DNA of 52,172 nucleotides from CALVZT01 sp964368755 (GCA_964368755.1 CAYJCR010000006.1:1-52172), one strand, 5' to 3'. Counted from the stretch's first letter, positions 9,664-18,126 are shown. Numbers and translations: made by a program. The notes: a model not told the origin generated them from the letters alone.

Positions 9664-9939
9664 TTATTCTTCTTCTTTAGATGCCTTGTCGAACTCGTCT
9701 AAGATTGCCATTCTGATCTGCTCACGAGTCTCAGTGTTGAGTGGATGAACGATATCTTTGTATTCGCCATCTGGAGTCTTACGACTTGGCATAGCGATAA
9801 AGTATCCTTGTGTGCCCTCGATAACCTTGATGTCATGAACTACAAAGCAGTCATCTATAGTGATTGAAGCCACTGCCTTAAGTTTGCTCTCATCTTTTTT
9901 TACTACTCTTACACGTACGTCTGAAATTTTCAAGTCCAT
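9664..9939 (-). CDS. spoVG: SpoVG family regulator
   Basis: A 91-residue protein matching SpoVG along its whole length, including ITIDDCFVVHDIKVIEG and the family block FIAMPSRKTPDGEYKDIVHP. SpoVG is a small nucleic-acid-binding regulator, named for a role in sporulation and septation in Bacillus and used as a global regulator in other Bacillota, including non-sporulators. Its presence therefore does not prove sporulation. AAGGAAGG lies just upstream of the ATG on the minus strand. It is a single gene, convergent with the preceding surface-protein gene. A weak minus-strand hairpin with a T run near 9587-9606 may end its transcript. No other sporulation gene is visible in the window. Confidence 0.95.
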   Translation of the reverse strand: MDLKISDVRVRVVKKDESKLKAVASITIDDCFVVHDIKVIEGTQGYFIAMPSRKTPDGEYKDIVHPLNTETREQIRMAILDEFDKASKEEE

Positions 9940-10121
9940 ATACCTTCCTTAAAATAATTTAGCCATATTGATTAGCTATGTATAGTTTACAATATTATTA
10001 GGATTTATGCAAACATTTTAATATATGTTTTTTTGTATAAGCCACTATTTTCCTAACATTGCTATTATTTTGAATAAAAGACTTCTAACCAAATATGTAT
10101 CTATCGCATAATATAATTTAT

Positions 10122-11480
10122 ATGGAAGAAATATTAAATCATGATAATTATTACTTCATTGGCATAGGTGGAAGTAGTATGTCAGCTCTAGCAGGACTGC
10201 TTGTTGGCTTTGGCAAAAATGTAAGCGGAAGTGACCTTCTAGACGATGCGTTCACAAAACTTAATAAGTTGGGTATCAAAACATATATTGGGCACAAAGA
10301 GGGTAGATTACGTGGTGTAGAAGTTGTTGTCTATAATATGGCAATAAGCGAAACCAATGTCGAACTCGTTGAGGCTAGAAAGTTAGGAATTCCTTGCTAT
10401 TCGAGAGCAGAGTTTCTTGCTATGTTTGCAGAGTATTTTGACAATGTCATAGCGATATCTGGTACGCACGGCAAGACAACGACCACGGCTATGATAAGTA
10501 ATGTCTTACTACAAAATGGTTGCAAACCTACTATACATATGGGAGGGTGTTGGAGTATGATTGGTGGCAACGGATACCTCGGCTCATCTAAGTACTTTGT
10601 AACAGAAGCGTGCGAATACAAAGCAAGTTTTCTTGCTCTACATCCCACGTACTCGGTTATAACCAATATAGAAAAAGAACATATGGATTATTACAAAACT
10701 GTACATAATCTTTATAAGGCGTTTGGCGAGTTTGCTAGACAGACTAATAGATATGTTGTTTGCCCACTAAGATTTGCCGGGCTTGTCAATAACTCCAAGG
10801 CAGTTACGTTCGGTTACGAGAGTAGTTGTGACTATATGGCAAGCAATATTTATAACAAAAAGGGTGTGTATAGTTACACTATCTATATACGTGGGGTAAA
10901 GCAAGGGCGAGTCCTTCTTAATGTCCCAGGCAAGTACAATATTCTCAATTCCCTTGCTTCTTTTGCTGTGTGCGATATGCTGGGTATACCTCAAGCCCAG
11001 ATATACAAAGGTCTTAAATCGTTTTGTAACGTTGACAGAAGATTCGATGTTCTTTATCAAAATCAAGGCCTTGCCATTGTGCAAGATTATGCTCATCATC
11101 CCACGGAGATACATAACTTTGTTCAAACGGCAAAGAAAGTCTTTGGCAAAGTGTATTGTGTATTCCAGCCCCATACATATTCGAGAACAAAAACATTACT
11201 CAAGAGTTTTGCAAAATGCTTTTGTGGGGTAGAAAAGCTCTTTTTGTTGCCAACGTACGAGAGTCGTGAGCAATATGACAGTTTGGGGTCGATAGAGGTG
11301 TTGAAAGGGGCTGTAAAAGCTCCGTGCGAAACAATACTCGATGGGGATTTTTCGCGTCTTGACGGGGTCGTAAGGGGCTGTATTGCCTTTGTCGGAGCAG
11401 GTGATATAGAGCAGGAAGCCAAAAAATACGTAAGAAGAAAGAAAAATAATAAAAAAATTAACAAAAGTGTTGACTATTAG
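10122..11480 (+). CDS. murC: UDP-N-acetylmuramate--L-alanine ligase
   Basis: A 452-residue cytoplasmic Mur ligase that adds L-Ala to UDP-MurNAc using ATP, the first peptide step of peptidoglycan synthesis. Residues 11-45 are the UDP-binding Rossmann start (FIGIGGSSMSALAG, then SGSD). The ATP P-loop is GTHGKTTTT at residues 114-122, with Lys118. The central-domain block TNIEKEHMDYY and the C-terminal block DYAHHPTEI are both present. Length is normal. The start is uncertain: an in-frame ATG at 10095 exists, but neither ATG has an SD. The ATG at 10122 gives the usual short lead into GIGG, and a TATAAT lies only 4 bases before it. Its 3' end carries the rpmE promoter. Confidence 0.95.
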   Translation: MEEILNHDNYYFIGIGGSSMSALAGLLVGFGKNVSGSDLLDDAFTKLNKLGIKTYIGHKEGRLRGVEVVVYNMAISETNVELVEARKLGIPCYSRAEFLAMFAEYFDNVIAISGTHGKTTTTAMISNVLLQNGCKPTIHMGGCWSMIGGNGYLGSSKYFVTEACEYKASFLALHPTYSVITNIEKEHMDYYKTVHNLYKAFGEFARQTNRYVVCPLRFAGLVNNSKAVTFGYESSCDYMASNIYNKKGVYSYTIYIRGVKQGRVLLNVPGKYNILNSLASFAVCDMLGIPQAQIYKGLKSFCNVDRRFDVLYQNQGLAIVQDYAHHPTEIHNFVQTAKKVFGKVYCVFQPHTYSRTKTLLKSFAKCFCGVEKLFLLPTYESREQYDSLGSIEVLKGAVKAPCETILDGDFSRLDGVVRGCIAFVGAGDIEQEAKKYVRRKKNNKKINKSVDY

Positions 11481-11498
11481 GACAAAGTATAATATACT
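11470..11498 (+). promoter_or_regulatory. Promoter for rpmE, overlapping the murC stop
   Basis: TTGACT (11470-11475), 17-base spacer, TATACT (11493-11498). The -35 lies inside the last codons of murC. Confidence 0.75.
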
Positions 11499-11527
11499 AC
11501 AAAGGCATAAAAAAGTGAGGTCCTATT

Positions 11528-11731
11528 ATGAAAACTGATATACATCCAAATTACCATGAAGTAGAAGTACAGTGTGCTTGTGGCGAGAAGTTTAAGACTC
11601 GTTCAACCAAAGCCGGAGATACTATCAAAGTTGATATTTGTAGCAAATGTCATCCATTTTTTACTGGCAAGCAGAAGATTGTTGATGCTAGTGGTAGAGT
11701 AGAGAAGTTCGAGAAACGTCTTCAGAAGTAG
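11528..11731 (+). CDS. rpmE: 50S ribosomal protein L31, zinc-binding type
   Basis: A 67-residue protein of the large subunit, bridging to the 30S head. It is the zinc (C+) form, with CACGEKF and CSKCHPFFTG supplying four cysteines. MKTDIHPNYHEVEVQC is a standard L31 N-terminus. GTGAGG precedes the ATG. It sits ahead of the DUF1385-PrmC gene and prfA, the classic Bacillota order, but a terminator separates it from them. Confidence 0.97.
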   Translation: MKTDIHPNYHEVEVQCACGEKFKTRSTKAGDTIKVDICSKCHPFFTGKQKIVDASGRVEKFEKRLQK

Positions 11732-11743
11732 TTATTGATTAGA

Positions 11744-11780
11744 ATGCAAGCCTCTTAGCATAAGCAGGCTTGTATTTTTT
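11744..11780 (+). terminator. Intrinsic terminator after rpmE
   Basis: ATGCAAGCCT (11744-11753) pairs with AGGCTTGTAT (11766-11775, one G-U pair), followed by five more Ts. Confidence 0.85.
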
Positions 11781-11832
11781 ATTTGCAACTTATTTGCGTA
11801 TAAATGCTCGTTGCATTGTCAATAATCGGGCT

Positions 11833-13494
11833 ATGAATAATTTTTTGATGGGCTATGGCCTTGGCAATGGAATAAGTTTGTTTGATGGCAACAATCACAT
11901 TACTTGTTCTAGTAATGAAAAGATTATACGCAAAAGCAATTCAAAACTTGCAAAAATCAGCAAGTTATTCTTTGTAAGAGGCTTTTTGTTATTCTTTTAT
12001 TTTCTTTACAACTTTGTCATTGACTTAGACAATTCAGTATTTATTTTGAGCAAAAAGCAACGCATTTTGACCCCAATGATTTTCATTTGGCTTATACTTG
12101 CATTCTTCGTTATATTGCCATTACCAATGTTCTTTGTACTCAATCTGATGAGTAGCCCAATACTTGCTAACATACTTTTTGCATTGTACAAAAGTTTGCT
12201 ATTGATTACATTCTTTGGGATACTAAGATTTGTGACACCGGTCAAACAGATATATCAATATAATTTCTGCTTTAACAAATCAGCCAATGTGTATAGAAAG
12301 TCGAGTTGGACATATGAAGACTATTATGAAGGGGACAAAGGTAGAGTCTTAACCAACTTCAACTTCTTCATTCTATCTATGCTCATAGTATATGCTGTAG
12401 TACCTATCGTAACGCTTGAGAATGTTGTATTGTCGTTTTTAATCAAACTGGTTTTGTTTAGTTTGTCAATTTGTATTGCATATGAAGTGCTATATGTTAT
12501 AGAATATAGGAGAAAGTTTTGCAAATTGTCTAAGTTTTTTTCACATGGGTTCTTGATGTTGGATAGACTAACAACTGTTATCCCTAGCGAAAAGCAACAA
12601 AAAGTGTCCTTACTTGCTATGGAGGAATTGTCTTTAATGAATACAAAAGGGAAAAATATTGTAGAAAACTCGAACTTTGCTAGTGTTTATTCTTCTGTCA
12701 AGAAGAGGCTTTTTGATGCAGGTATTGTGGACAAAGCAGAGACAGACTGGCTCATAGCATCGGCACTCAACAAAAATAGGAATGAAATATTTTTGGTGGA
12801 CAATATATCAGACAAAGAGATTGAGAGTATAGAGAAGTTAGTTGAAAAACGTGTCAAACGTATTCCTCTCAACAAGATACTTGGAGTGCAGAACTTCTAT
12901 GGATATGATTTTGTTATCAATCGCAATGTCCTCGCTCCTCGTATGGAGACAGAGATATTGGTAGAAAAAGCTATCGAGAAGATAGGTAACAATTCTCCTA
13001 GTGTCCTTGATATGTGTACAGGGAGTGGTGCAATAGCATGTGTAGTAGCCAAGGAGACAAAAGCCAAGGTTACTGCTGTGGATATCTGTTCCAAAGCACT
13101 AGAAATAGCGAAGAAAAATGCTGATAATCTTGGGGCAAAAGTTGCTTTTGTCAAATCCAATATGTTTCAGGGCTTGCCTAAAACAAAGAAGTTTGATATA
13201 ATCCTATCGAATCCTCCATATATCAAGAGTGAAGAGATAGCTTTTCTTGACCCAGAAGTAAGAGAATATGAACCAAGGAAGAGCCTTGATGGAGGAAGTG
13301 ATGGGCTCAAGTATTATAAGATAATAGCAGAGCAGTCGCTTGGTTACCTCAAGAAGAATGGATTGCTTATGCTAGAGATAGGGTTCGACCAAGCAGAAGA
13401 AGTGTCGCAGCTATTGACTAAGCATTTCTCCAATATTGAAGTGATCAAAGACTTCGGAGATTTGCCAAGAATAGTGGTGGCAAAAAAAGGATAA
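11833..13494 (+). CDS. prmC: DUF1385 membrane domain fused to PrmC release-factor methyltransferase
   Basis: A 553-residue two-part protein. Residues 1 to about 250 are a divergent DUF1385 (YqhQ-type) domain with about five hydrophobic segments and the family block LDRLTTVIPSEKQQKVSLLA. The usual glycine-rich family start is degenerate. From about residue 280 there is a complete HemK/PrmC methyltransferase: substrate-binding N-domain, SAM loop DMCTGSGAIACV (from 393) and catalytic NPPY (460-463). PrmC methylates the Gln of the GGQ motif in RF1 and RF2. RF1 is the next gene, 2 bases downstream. The start is unclear. The first ATG is 11833, but DUF1385-like sequence extends upstream in frame (TTG at 11794 is possible), and none of the candidates has an SD. 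The fusion would tether the methylase to the membrane. No stop or frameshift interrupts the join. Confidence 0.88.
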   Translation: MNNFLMGYGLGNGISLFDGNNHITCSSNEKIIRKSNSKLAKISKLFFVRGFLLFFYFLYNFVIDLDNSVFILSKKQRILTPMIFIWLILAFFVILPLPMFFVLNLMSSPILANILFALYKSLLLITFFGILRFVTPVKQIYQYNFCFNKSANVYRKSSWTYEDYYEGDKGRVLTNFNFFILSMLIVYAVVPIVTLENVVLSFLIKLVLFSLSICIAYEVLYVIEYRRKFCKLSKFFSHGFLMLDRLTTVIPSEKQQKVSLLAMEELSLMNTKGKNIVENSNFASVYSSVKKRLFDAGIVDKAETDWLIASALNKNRNEIFLVDNISDKEIESIEKLVEKRVKRIPLNKILGVQNFYGYDFVINRNVLAPRMETEILVEKAIEKIGNNSPSVLDMCTGSGAIACVVAKETKAKVTAVDICSKALEIAKKNADNLGAKVAFVKSNMFQGLPKTKKFDIILSNPPYIKSEEIAFLDPEVREYEPRKSLDGGSDGLKYYKIIAEQSLGYLKKNGLLMLEIGFDQAEEVSQLLTKHFSNIEVIKDFGDLPRIVVAKKG

Positions 13495-13496
13495 TT

Positions 13497-14570
13497 ATGA
13501 TAGAAAAATTAGAAAAAATCATCAATAGATATAACGAACTTACGACATTGGTATCTGACCCTCAGGTCATAGCCGACAACAATAAGTGGAAGAAACTCAC
13601 CAAAGAGCATAGTTCACTTATGCCTCTTGCCGAGTTGTATGATAAGTTAAAGAAATGTCTTAGCGATCTTCACGAAGCTGAAGAGATGTTGACAGTAGAG
13701 AAAGATGCAGACATGGTAGCTATGCTCGAAGAAGAGATTGATAACAAGAAGTCTGAGCAGACTCAGATAGAAGAAGATATCAAGATAGAGTTGTTGCCAA
13801 AAGATGAGAATGATGATAAGAACGTTATCATAGAGATAAGGCAAGGTGCTGGTGGAGAAGAAGCGGCATTATTTGCCCATTCTCTTATGAGAATGTATAC
13901 AATGTATGCCGAGCGCAATCGCTGGAAAGTTGAAGTTCTCAATGAGAACAATACTGAGATAGGTGGCATCAAAGAAGTGCAATTTATGATGAGTGGCAAA
14001 GGCGCTTATGCTAAGCTAAAGTTCGAGAGTGGAGTACATCGTGTACAACGTGTACCAGAGACTGAATCTCAGGGTAGAGTGCATACTTCAACAGTAACAG
14101 TAGCTGTGTTGCCAGAACTAGAAGAAGTCGAGTTTGAGATTCTTGACAAAGATCTCAAGATAGATACATATCGTAGTAGTGGTGCAGGTGGACAGCATGT
14201 CAATAAAACAGAGTCTGCTATACGTATCACACACTTGCCAACAGGCATAGTAGTAGCCTGTCAGGACGAAAGATCACAGATGAAGAACAAGGATAGGGCA
14301 ATGATGATGCTCAAATCCAAACTTTATGACTATTATCAGGGACAGAAAGACAAAGAATATGCTGAGAATCGCAAACTCCAAGTAGGTACAGGAGACAGAA
14401 GCGAACGCATACGTACATACAACTTCCCACAAGGAAGAATGACTGATCATAGGATAGGATATACTTCATATGACTTGTTGGGTTTCATGGATGGTAACAT
14501 CGACGACTTGCTCGAAGCTCTAAGAGTAGAACATCAAAGAGAGCTATTGGAACATTCTATCAACAAATAA
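13497..14570 (+). CDS. prfA: Peptide chain release factor 1
   Basis: A 357-residue RF1 that reads UAA and UAG stops and triggers peptide release. The catalytic GGQ is in GAGGQHVNKTESAIR (about residues 230-244). The stop-codon-recognition PxT tripeptide appears as PET in RVPETESQGRVHTS. The GVHRVQRVP block and the terminal coiled coil are normal. The start lies 2 bases after the prmC stop, so the two are probably coupled. The substrate Gln of PrmC is present. A terminator follows. Confidence 0.97.
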   Translation: MIEKLEKIINRYNELTTLVSDPQVIADNNKWKKLTKEHSSLMPLAELYDKLKKCLSDLHEAEEMLTVEKDADMVAMLEEEIDNKKSEQTQIEEDIKIELLPKDENDDKNVIIEIRQGAGGEEAALFAHSLMRMYTMYAERNRWKVEVLNENNTEIGGIKEVQFMMSGKGAYAKLKFESGVHRVQRVPETESQGRVHTSTVTVAVLPELEEVEFEILDKDLKIDTYRSSGAGGQHVNKTESAIRITHLPTGIVVACQDERSQMKNKDRAMMMLKSKLYDYYQGQKDKEYAENRKLQVGTGDRSERIRTYNFPQGRMTDHRIGYTSYDLLGFMDGNIDDLLEALRVEHQRELLEHSINK

Positions 14571-14578
14571 CTAACATT

Positions 14579-14602
14579 AAGGCATAAGAAAATGCCTTTT
14601 TT
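14579..14602 (+). terminator. Intrinsic terminator after prfA
   Basis: AAGGCAT (14579-14585) pairs with ATGCCTT (14592-14598) across a 6-base loop, followed by a T run. Confidence 0.85.
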
Positions 14603-14626
14603 GTTGTCAAAAAATCAATAAATGTC

Positions 14627-14655
14627 TTGTAATTATGTTATTCATGTGTTATAAT
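14627..14655 (+). promoter_or_regulatory. Extended -10 promoter
   Basis: TTGTAA (14627-14632), 17-base spacer, TATAAT (14650-14655) preceded by TGT, an extended -10. It drives the unknown three-gene unit. Confidence 0.8.
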
Positions 14656-14682
14656 GCACTATATATAGGAGGTTGCCTATTG

Positions 14683-16785
14683 ATGAGTAGTGATAGTCCA
14701 AGACAAGATACACTTATCTATTTCCGTCGCAATGGTGGGAATATTATTGGCGACCGCAGAGCTATTGAGAATGCCAAACGTGAGCAACAGCGAGATATTA
14801 TCGAATGTGGCAGGCTTGGTAGCTATGATGAGAAAGGCGAATATATTATCAGCAATCCGATCAAACAAGAGTTGATTGGATTGACCAAATACGTATACAA
14901 TACTTCACTCAAAGATGTTTTGAGGAAGAGTCATGATATTTATTATCTTTATTCCAATTTGCCGGGTTTTGATAGGCTAGAATATATCCTAGATATTGGA
15001 GAAGGATATGCAAGTTTGTATTTGTCGGAGAAGGTATACAAAGAAGGCAATCAGTATTTCGACATTTATGAAGAAAATATACTAAATTTCCCTATTGACA
15101 ACAAAATGACTTTAGATTATATTTTTAATGTACTCAAAGTCAAGCCTACCGATGATGGTGGTAAGCGATACATACATGAGAATGTTGAGAATATACTTAT
15201 TCGTAAGTTGTATCTCAAGAGTGTATCAGATAATGTGAGAGAATCTAGTGTCAAAGTAGAACGAGAGTCTTTTGAAGAAGCGATAGCAATACTCAAAGAG
15301 GCTGGTCCTTATGGAGAAAAAGTTCTCAAAGCTTTTGTTGAGAAACTAAGCGATAGACAAGAGGTCATTGAGAAGAAAGATACACCAGATTATAACAAGT
15401 CACTCAACGATATATTGATAGGAGTGATGGAGCTTGTTACAACCGAAGAAGATATTAAGTCAAGTGCTAACAAAGCTGTATATAGACAAGTATCTATGCT
15501 CAGGAATGAGAGGATCGAGCCTATAATAGAAGAAGCCAAAGCATCTGTTACTCCTGTTGAAGTCAAAGGCAAATATTTTGAGACAGCTAAGGAAGATCTT
15601 CCTATTGAGACAGTAACGGAAGTGTGTGATGAGCTTAGAGCTGATGCATATGTAGGTCAAGCTCCAAGAAGAGATGTTCCTATTCCAGTCAAAGGCATCG
15701 TATCTATATCCAAAGAACAACTTGTCGCTGAGAAGCTTGATGCCAAAGTCAAAGAAGCCCAGAGAGAGTCTAAGGTAGAGACATCAAAGACAACTACTGC
15801 AACTACAAAAGCTGTAGCCGAAGATCAAACTTCTACTCAAGATGTACTCGATGAAGTAAGTGGACAAGACGATACAGTCGTAGCCGTAGGCAGGACAAGC
15901 AAACTCGATGAGCGTATCTTAGACCAAGACACCAAAGAAGAGATTGGCTCCAAAAAAGACAAAGCAAAGAAGGCCAAAGTTGAAGAACTTCTAGCTCGTA
16001 AGGAGAAAAAGTCCGAAACCCAATCTGAAGACAAACCTGACAAAGCTTCTACAAAGCAAGAGCCTAAGGTAACTAAGCAAGATAAGGCCACAATGGACAA
16101 AGCGCCTAAGACTCCAGTAGAAGACAAGCACATAGATCTGTCGGGGCCAAGTGCTATAGGAGAGCAAGCTGAGAGAATCCCAATCAGCAAGGTTGAGAAA
16201 GAACTTCTCAAAGCTGCAGTAATAGCAGAGGCTATTGACCGAGCAGAAGCAAGGAATGAGAATAGACAAACAGAGCAAGTTCCTTCATCTACAAGAGTAT
16301 CTACTAGTTCTCAAACAGGTAGAAAAACACGAACTCAAACCTCTTCGAATAGTAGTTACAATGTAGACAATACAAACCTAGTTATAGATAATTCCAATAG
16401 AGAGCACACATCTAGAGAACAATTTTCTCCAGCTCCAGTTGTTCAAGATCAGCCAGTAGTACAACCAGAAGCGCTAGAAGGCAAGCAACCAGAGGCTGTA
16501 CAACCTGAGGCCCATATAGATTTTGGAGGTGCAGCTCCAATTGTGCCCGGAGAGTTGGAAGGCTGTCCTTCGGGAACATCTATTGAGGAAACTGCCAATG
16601 CTACTATTGAACAAACAGGCCAAGCTGCCGATGCTACTNNNNNNNNNNNNNNNNNNNNNNNNNNNNNNNNNNNNNNNNNNNNNNNNNNNNNNNNNNNNNN
16701 NNNNNNNNNNNNNNNNNNNNNNNNNNNNNNNNNNNNNNATGCTACTATTGAACAAACAGGCCAAGCTGCCGATGCTACTGTTTAA
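14683..16785 (+). CDS. Unknown disordered protein with C-terminal 11-residue repeats, interrupted by a gap
   Basis: About 700 residues as assembled; true length unknown because of a 100-N gap. I do not recognise a family. There is no signal peptide or membrane segment. Residues 1 to about 310 look folded and mainly helical. From about 360 on the chain is low-complexity, rich in Lys, Glu, Thr, Ser, Gln and Pro. It ends in repeats of ATIEQTGQAAD, one copy before and one after the gap, then a stop. AGGAGG at 14667-14672 supports the ATG at 14683 (an adjacent in-frame TTG at 14680 is also possible); upstream in-frame ATGs lie in the promoter. A shared promoter and no terminator before the next two small genes suggest a three-gene unit. 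Possibly a cytoplasmic scaffold; that is a guess. Confidence 0.7.
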   Translation: MSSDSPRQDTLIYFRRNGGNIIGDRRAIENAKREQQRDIIECGRLGSYDEKGEYIISNPIKQELIGLTKYVYNTSLKDVLRKSHDIYYLYSNLPGFDRLEYILDIGEGYASLYLSEKVYKEGNQYFDIYEENILNFPIDNKMTLDYIFNVLKVKPTDDGGKRYIHENVENILIRKLYLKSVSDNVRESSVKVERESFEEAIAILKEAGPYGEKVLKAFVEKLSDRQEVIEKKDTPDYNKSLNDILIGVMELVTTEEDIKSSANKAVYRQVSMLRNERIEPIIEEAKASVTPVEVKGKYFETAKEDLPIETVTEVCDELRADAYVGQAPRRDVPIPVKGIVSISKEQLVAEKLDAKVKEAQRESKVETSKTTTATTKAVAEDQTSTQDVLDEVSGQDDTVVAVGRTSKLDERILDQDTKEEIGSKKDKAKKAKVEELLARKEKKSETQSEDKPDKASTKQEPKVTKQDKATMDKAPKTPVEDKHIDLSGPSAIGEQAERIPISKVEKELLKAAVIAEAIDRAEARNENRQTEQVPSSTRVSTSSQTGRKTRTQTSSNSSYNVDNTNLVIDNSNREHTSREQFSPAPVVQDQPVVQPEALEGKQPEAVQPEAHIDFGGAAPIVPGELEGCPSGTSIEETANATIEQTGQAADATXXXXXXXXXXXXXXXXXXXXXXXXXXXXXXXXXXATIEQTGQAADATV
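16598..16779 (+). repeat. 33-bp tandem repeat around a 100-N assembly gap
   Basis: An identical 41-base stretch occurs at 16598-16638 and 16739-16779, on either side of 100 Ns (16639-16738). Inside it ATGCTACT recurs at a 33-base spacing, implying an 11-codon tandem repeat (ATIEQTGQAAD). One hundred Ns is a standard placeholder. An intact array needs a gap of 25 + 33n bases, which 100 does not satisfy, so true copy number is unknown. It could also be a single copy joined to itself by the scaffolder. Confidence 0.85.
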
Positions 16786-16880
16786 GATAAATGAAATTAC
16801 AAAGAAAAATAGCCAAGGCGACGGAGATTCTTAAGGAACTTAATGGTCCGAAATTAATATATAATAATACGAGGTGAATT

Positions 16881-17354
16881 ATGAAAGATTTTTATTATCC
16901 AGGAACAGAAACGGACATGTCATATGATACTGTGCTATCATTAACCTATAACCATATGCCAATGGCAGTAACAGTATATTTTATTGCGCCAACCAATAGT
17001 ATTGCAGTCATTCCTCATCATATCAATGATTTTACACAATCGCCAGATGAGAAACCAGCCTATACTCTTGAAGAAAGAGAAGCTTTTTATAAAGCAAGTA
17101 GACTTGGCATAAGAAATGTATTTGGCAAAGAAAGAGAAGATGCCTACAAAGTGGATAAAATATCTAAGGAATTAGCTACAATATACAATGGCGATGAAAA
17201 AGTGCGCTTTTTGGGCATGCCTTACGAGCAAGATTCATTTGTATTACTTAATAACTCTTTTGAAAAAGCATATACTAACGATAAAGGATTCTCATTCAAA
17301 GAAGCAAGAGCTTTTTGCAAATCAACAATTACTCCTACCGAAGGCGATGAATAA
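16881..17354 (+). CDS. Small hypothetical protein, paralog A of a pair
   Basis: A 157-residue soluble protein of unknown function. Core features are a beta-strand pair (AVTVYFIAPTNSIAVIPHHI), an aromatic Pro-rich turn, then a YTLEEREAFYKASRLGIR helix. It ends in PTEGDE. It aligns loosely with the next gene over its whole length, so the two look like an old tandem duplication. GAGGTG precedes the ATG by 6 bases. It follows the repeat-protein gene after 95 bases without a terminator and is probably co-transcribed. Confidence 0.72.
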   Translation: MKDFYYPGTETDMSYDTVLSLTYNHMPMAVTVYFIAPTNSIAVIPHHINDFTQSPDEKPAYTLEEREAFYKASRLGIRNVFGKEREDAYKVDKISKELATIYNGDEKVRFLGMPYEQDSFVLLNNSFEKAYTNDKGFSFKEARAFCKSTITPTEGDE

Positions 17355-17399
17355 ACTATTTGTCATCTAGATTTATTCCCGATAGAAAAGGAACATCGT

Positions 17400-17894
17400 A
17401 TGAAATTTTTAGAGCCAAATCCATTAAAGAGAGAATATGATGATAGGGCGTATAGCAAAGTATATAGTGCATATTTTAAGAAAAAAGATGCCGAGTATGT
17501 AGCATTATATGTTCCTGAAGAGCCAAGAATAATTGCTATTCCTTATATGATCAATGAGGAAGGCTTCCCATATGAGCCAGCTTTTTCTTACTCAGATTAT
17601 TGTGCTTATAGAGAGTATCTCAGATCGGATCTTTCGACAAGAGTCGAAACTTCTCAAATATATCGTGTCATAAACAACCTACAAGCTATTGCTGAGTATT
17701 ATGATTTTGGTAGTTCATACGGAGAAAATTACCGTTACAAATTTTATGGCAACGGATTTGAGCAACAATGTATTAATCCAAAAACTGCAAGTAATTTTTA
17801 TGAAAGTTATGAAATTGAGAAGTCACGTCCTTTAGGAGATGTAATGAGAGAGATTGCAATAGAAAGAGCAAGTAGTTTGACCGAAGGCGAATAA
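17400..17894 (+). CDS. Small hypothetical protein, paralog B of a pair
   Basis: A 164-residue soluble protein of unknown function. It mirrors the preceding gene: strands YVALYVPEEPRIIAIPYMIN, then a Pro/aromatic loop, then a YSDYCAYREYLRSDL helix, a later YRVINNLQAIAEYY helix, and an acidic LTEGE end. Tyr content is high. The SD GAAAAGGA lies a few bases before the ATG. It is the last gene of the unit and is followed by a terminator. Its function probably depends on the large upstream partner, which is inference from linkage. Confidence 0.72.
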   Translation: MKFLEPNPLKREYDDRAYSKVYSAYFKKKDAEYVALYVPEEPRIIAIPYMINEEGFPYEPAFSYSDYCAYREYLRSDLSTRVETSQIYRVINNLQAIAEYYDFGSSYGENYRYKFYGNGFEQQCINPKTASNFYESYEIEKSRPLGDVMREIAIERASSLTEGE

Positions 17895-17904
17895 TAAATA
17901 TACG

Positions 17905-17930
17905 ACCTACCACAATATGGTGGGTTTTTT
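17905..17930 (+). terminator. Intrinsic terminator
   Basis: ACCTACCA (17905-17912) pairs with TGGTGGGT (17918-17925, one G-U pair) across a 5-base loop, followed by T6. Confidence 0.85.
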
Positions 17931-18049
17931 ATTTATTAACAATTATTTGTAGTGACAAGGGAAGCACTTCGGGTAGAGTAATCAGTTTTTGCTAGAAAAT
18001 ATCATATGTGTTACCCCAATACTTTTGTATAAAATAACGAAAAAAGTAA

Positions 18050-18078
18050 TTGACAAACAACACTCTCTATGATAAAAT
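18050..18078 (+). promoter_or_regulatory. Promoter of the rpmG-secE-nusG-rplKA operon
   Basis: TTGACA (18050-18055), 17-base spacer, TAAAAT (18073-18078). The predicted transcript begins at about 18085 with a small bulged hairpin (18085-18103) followed by T6 (18107-18112). This could stabilise the 5' end or act as a weak attenuator. Confidence 0.8.
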
Positions 18079-18126
18079 ACCCTTGCACCTTCGTAAAGGG
18101 TGTTAATTTTTTGAAAGGTGACTAAG

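Noticed and set aside
9940..10121. tRNA or small RNA gene between spoVG and murC
   Set aside because: No cloverleaf, T-loop or terminator seen; only AT-rich divergent upstream sequence.
16639..16738. Possible frameshift or break of the gene at the N block
   Set aside because: The frame continues correctly on both sides and the flanks are the same repeat, so the gap is an assembly placeholder, not evidence of a pseudogene.
16790..16876. 28-codon ORF between the repeat protein and the first small paralog
   Set aside because: No SD, no recognisable product, and its stop lies inside the SD of the next gene; too weak to call.
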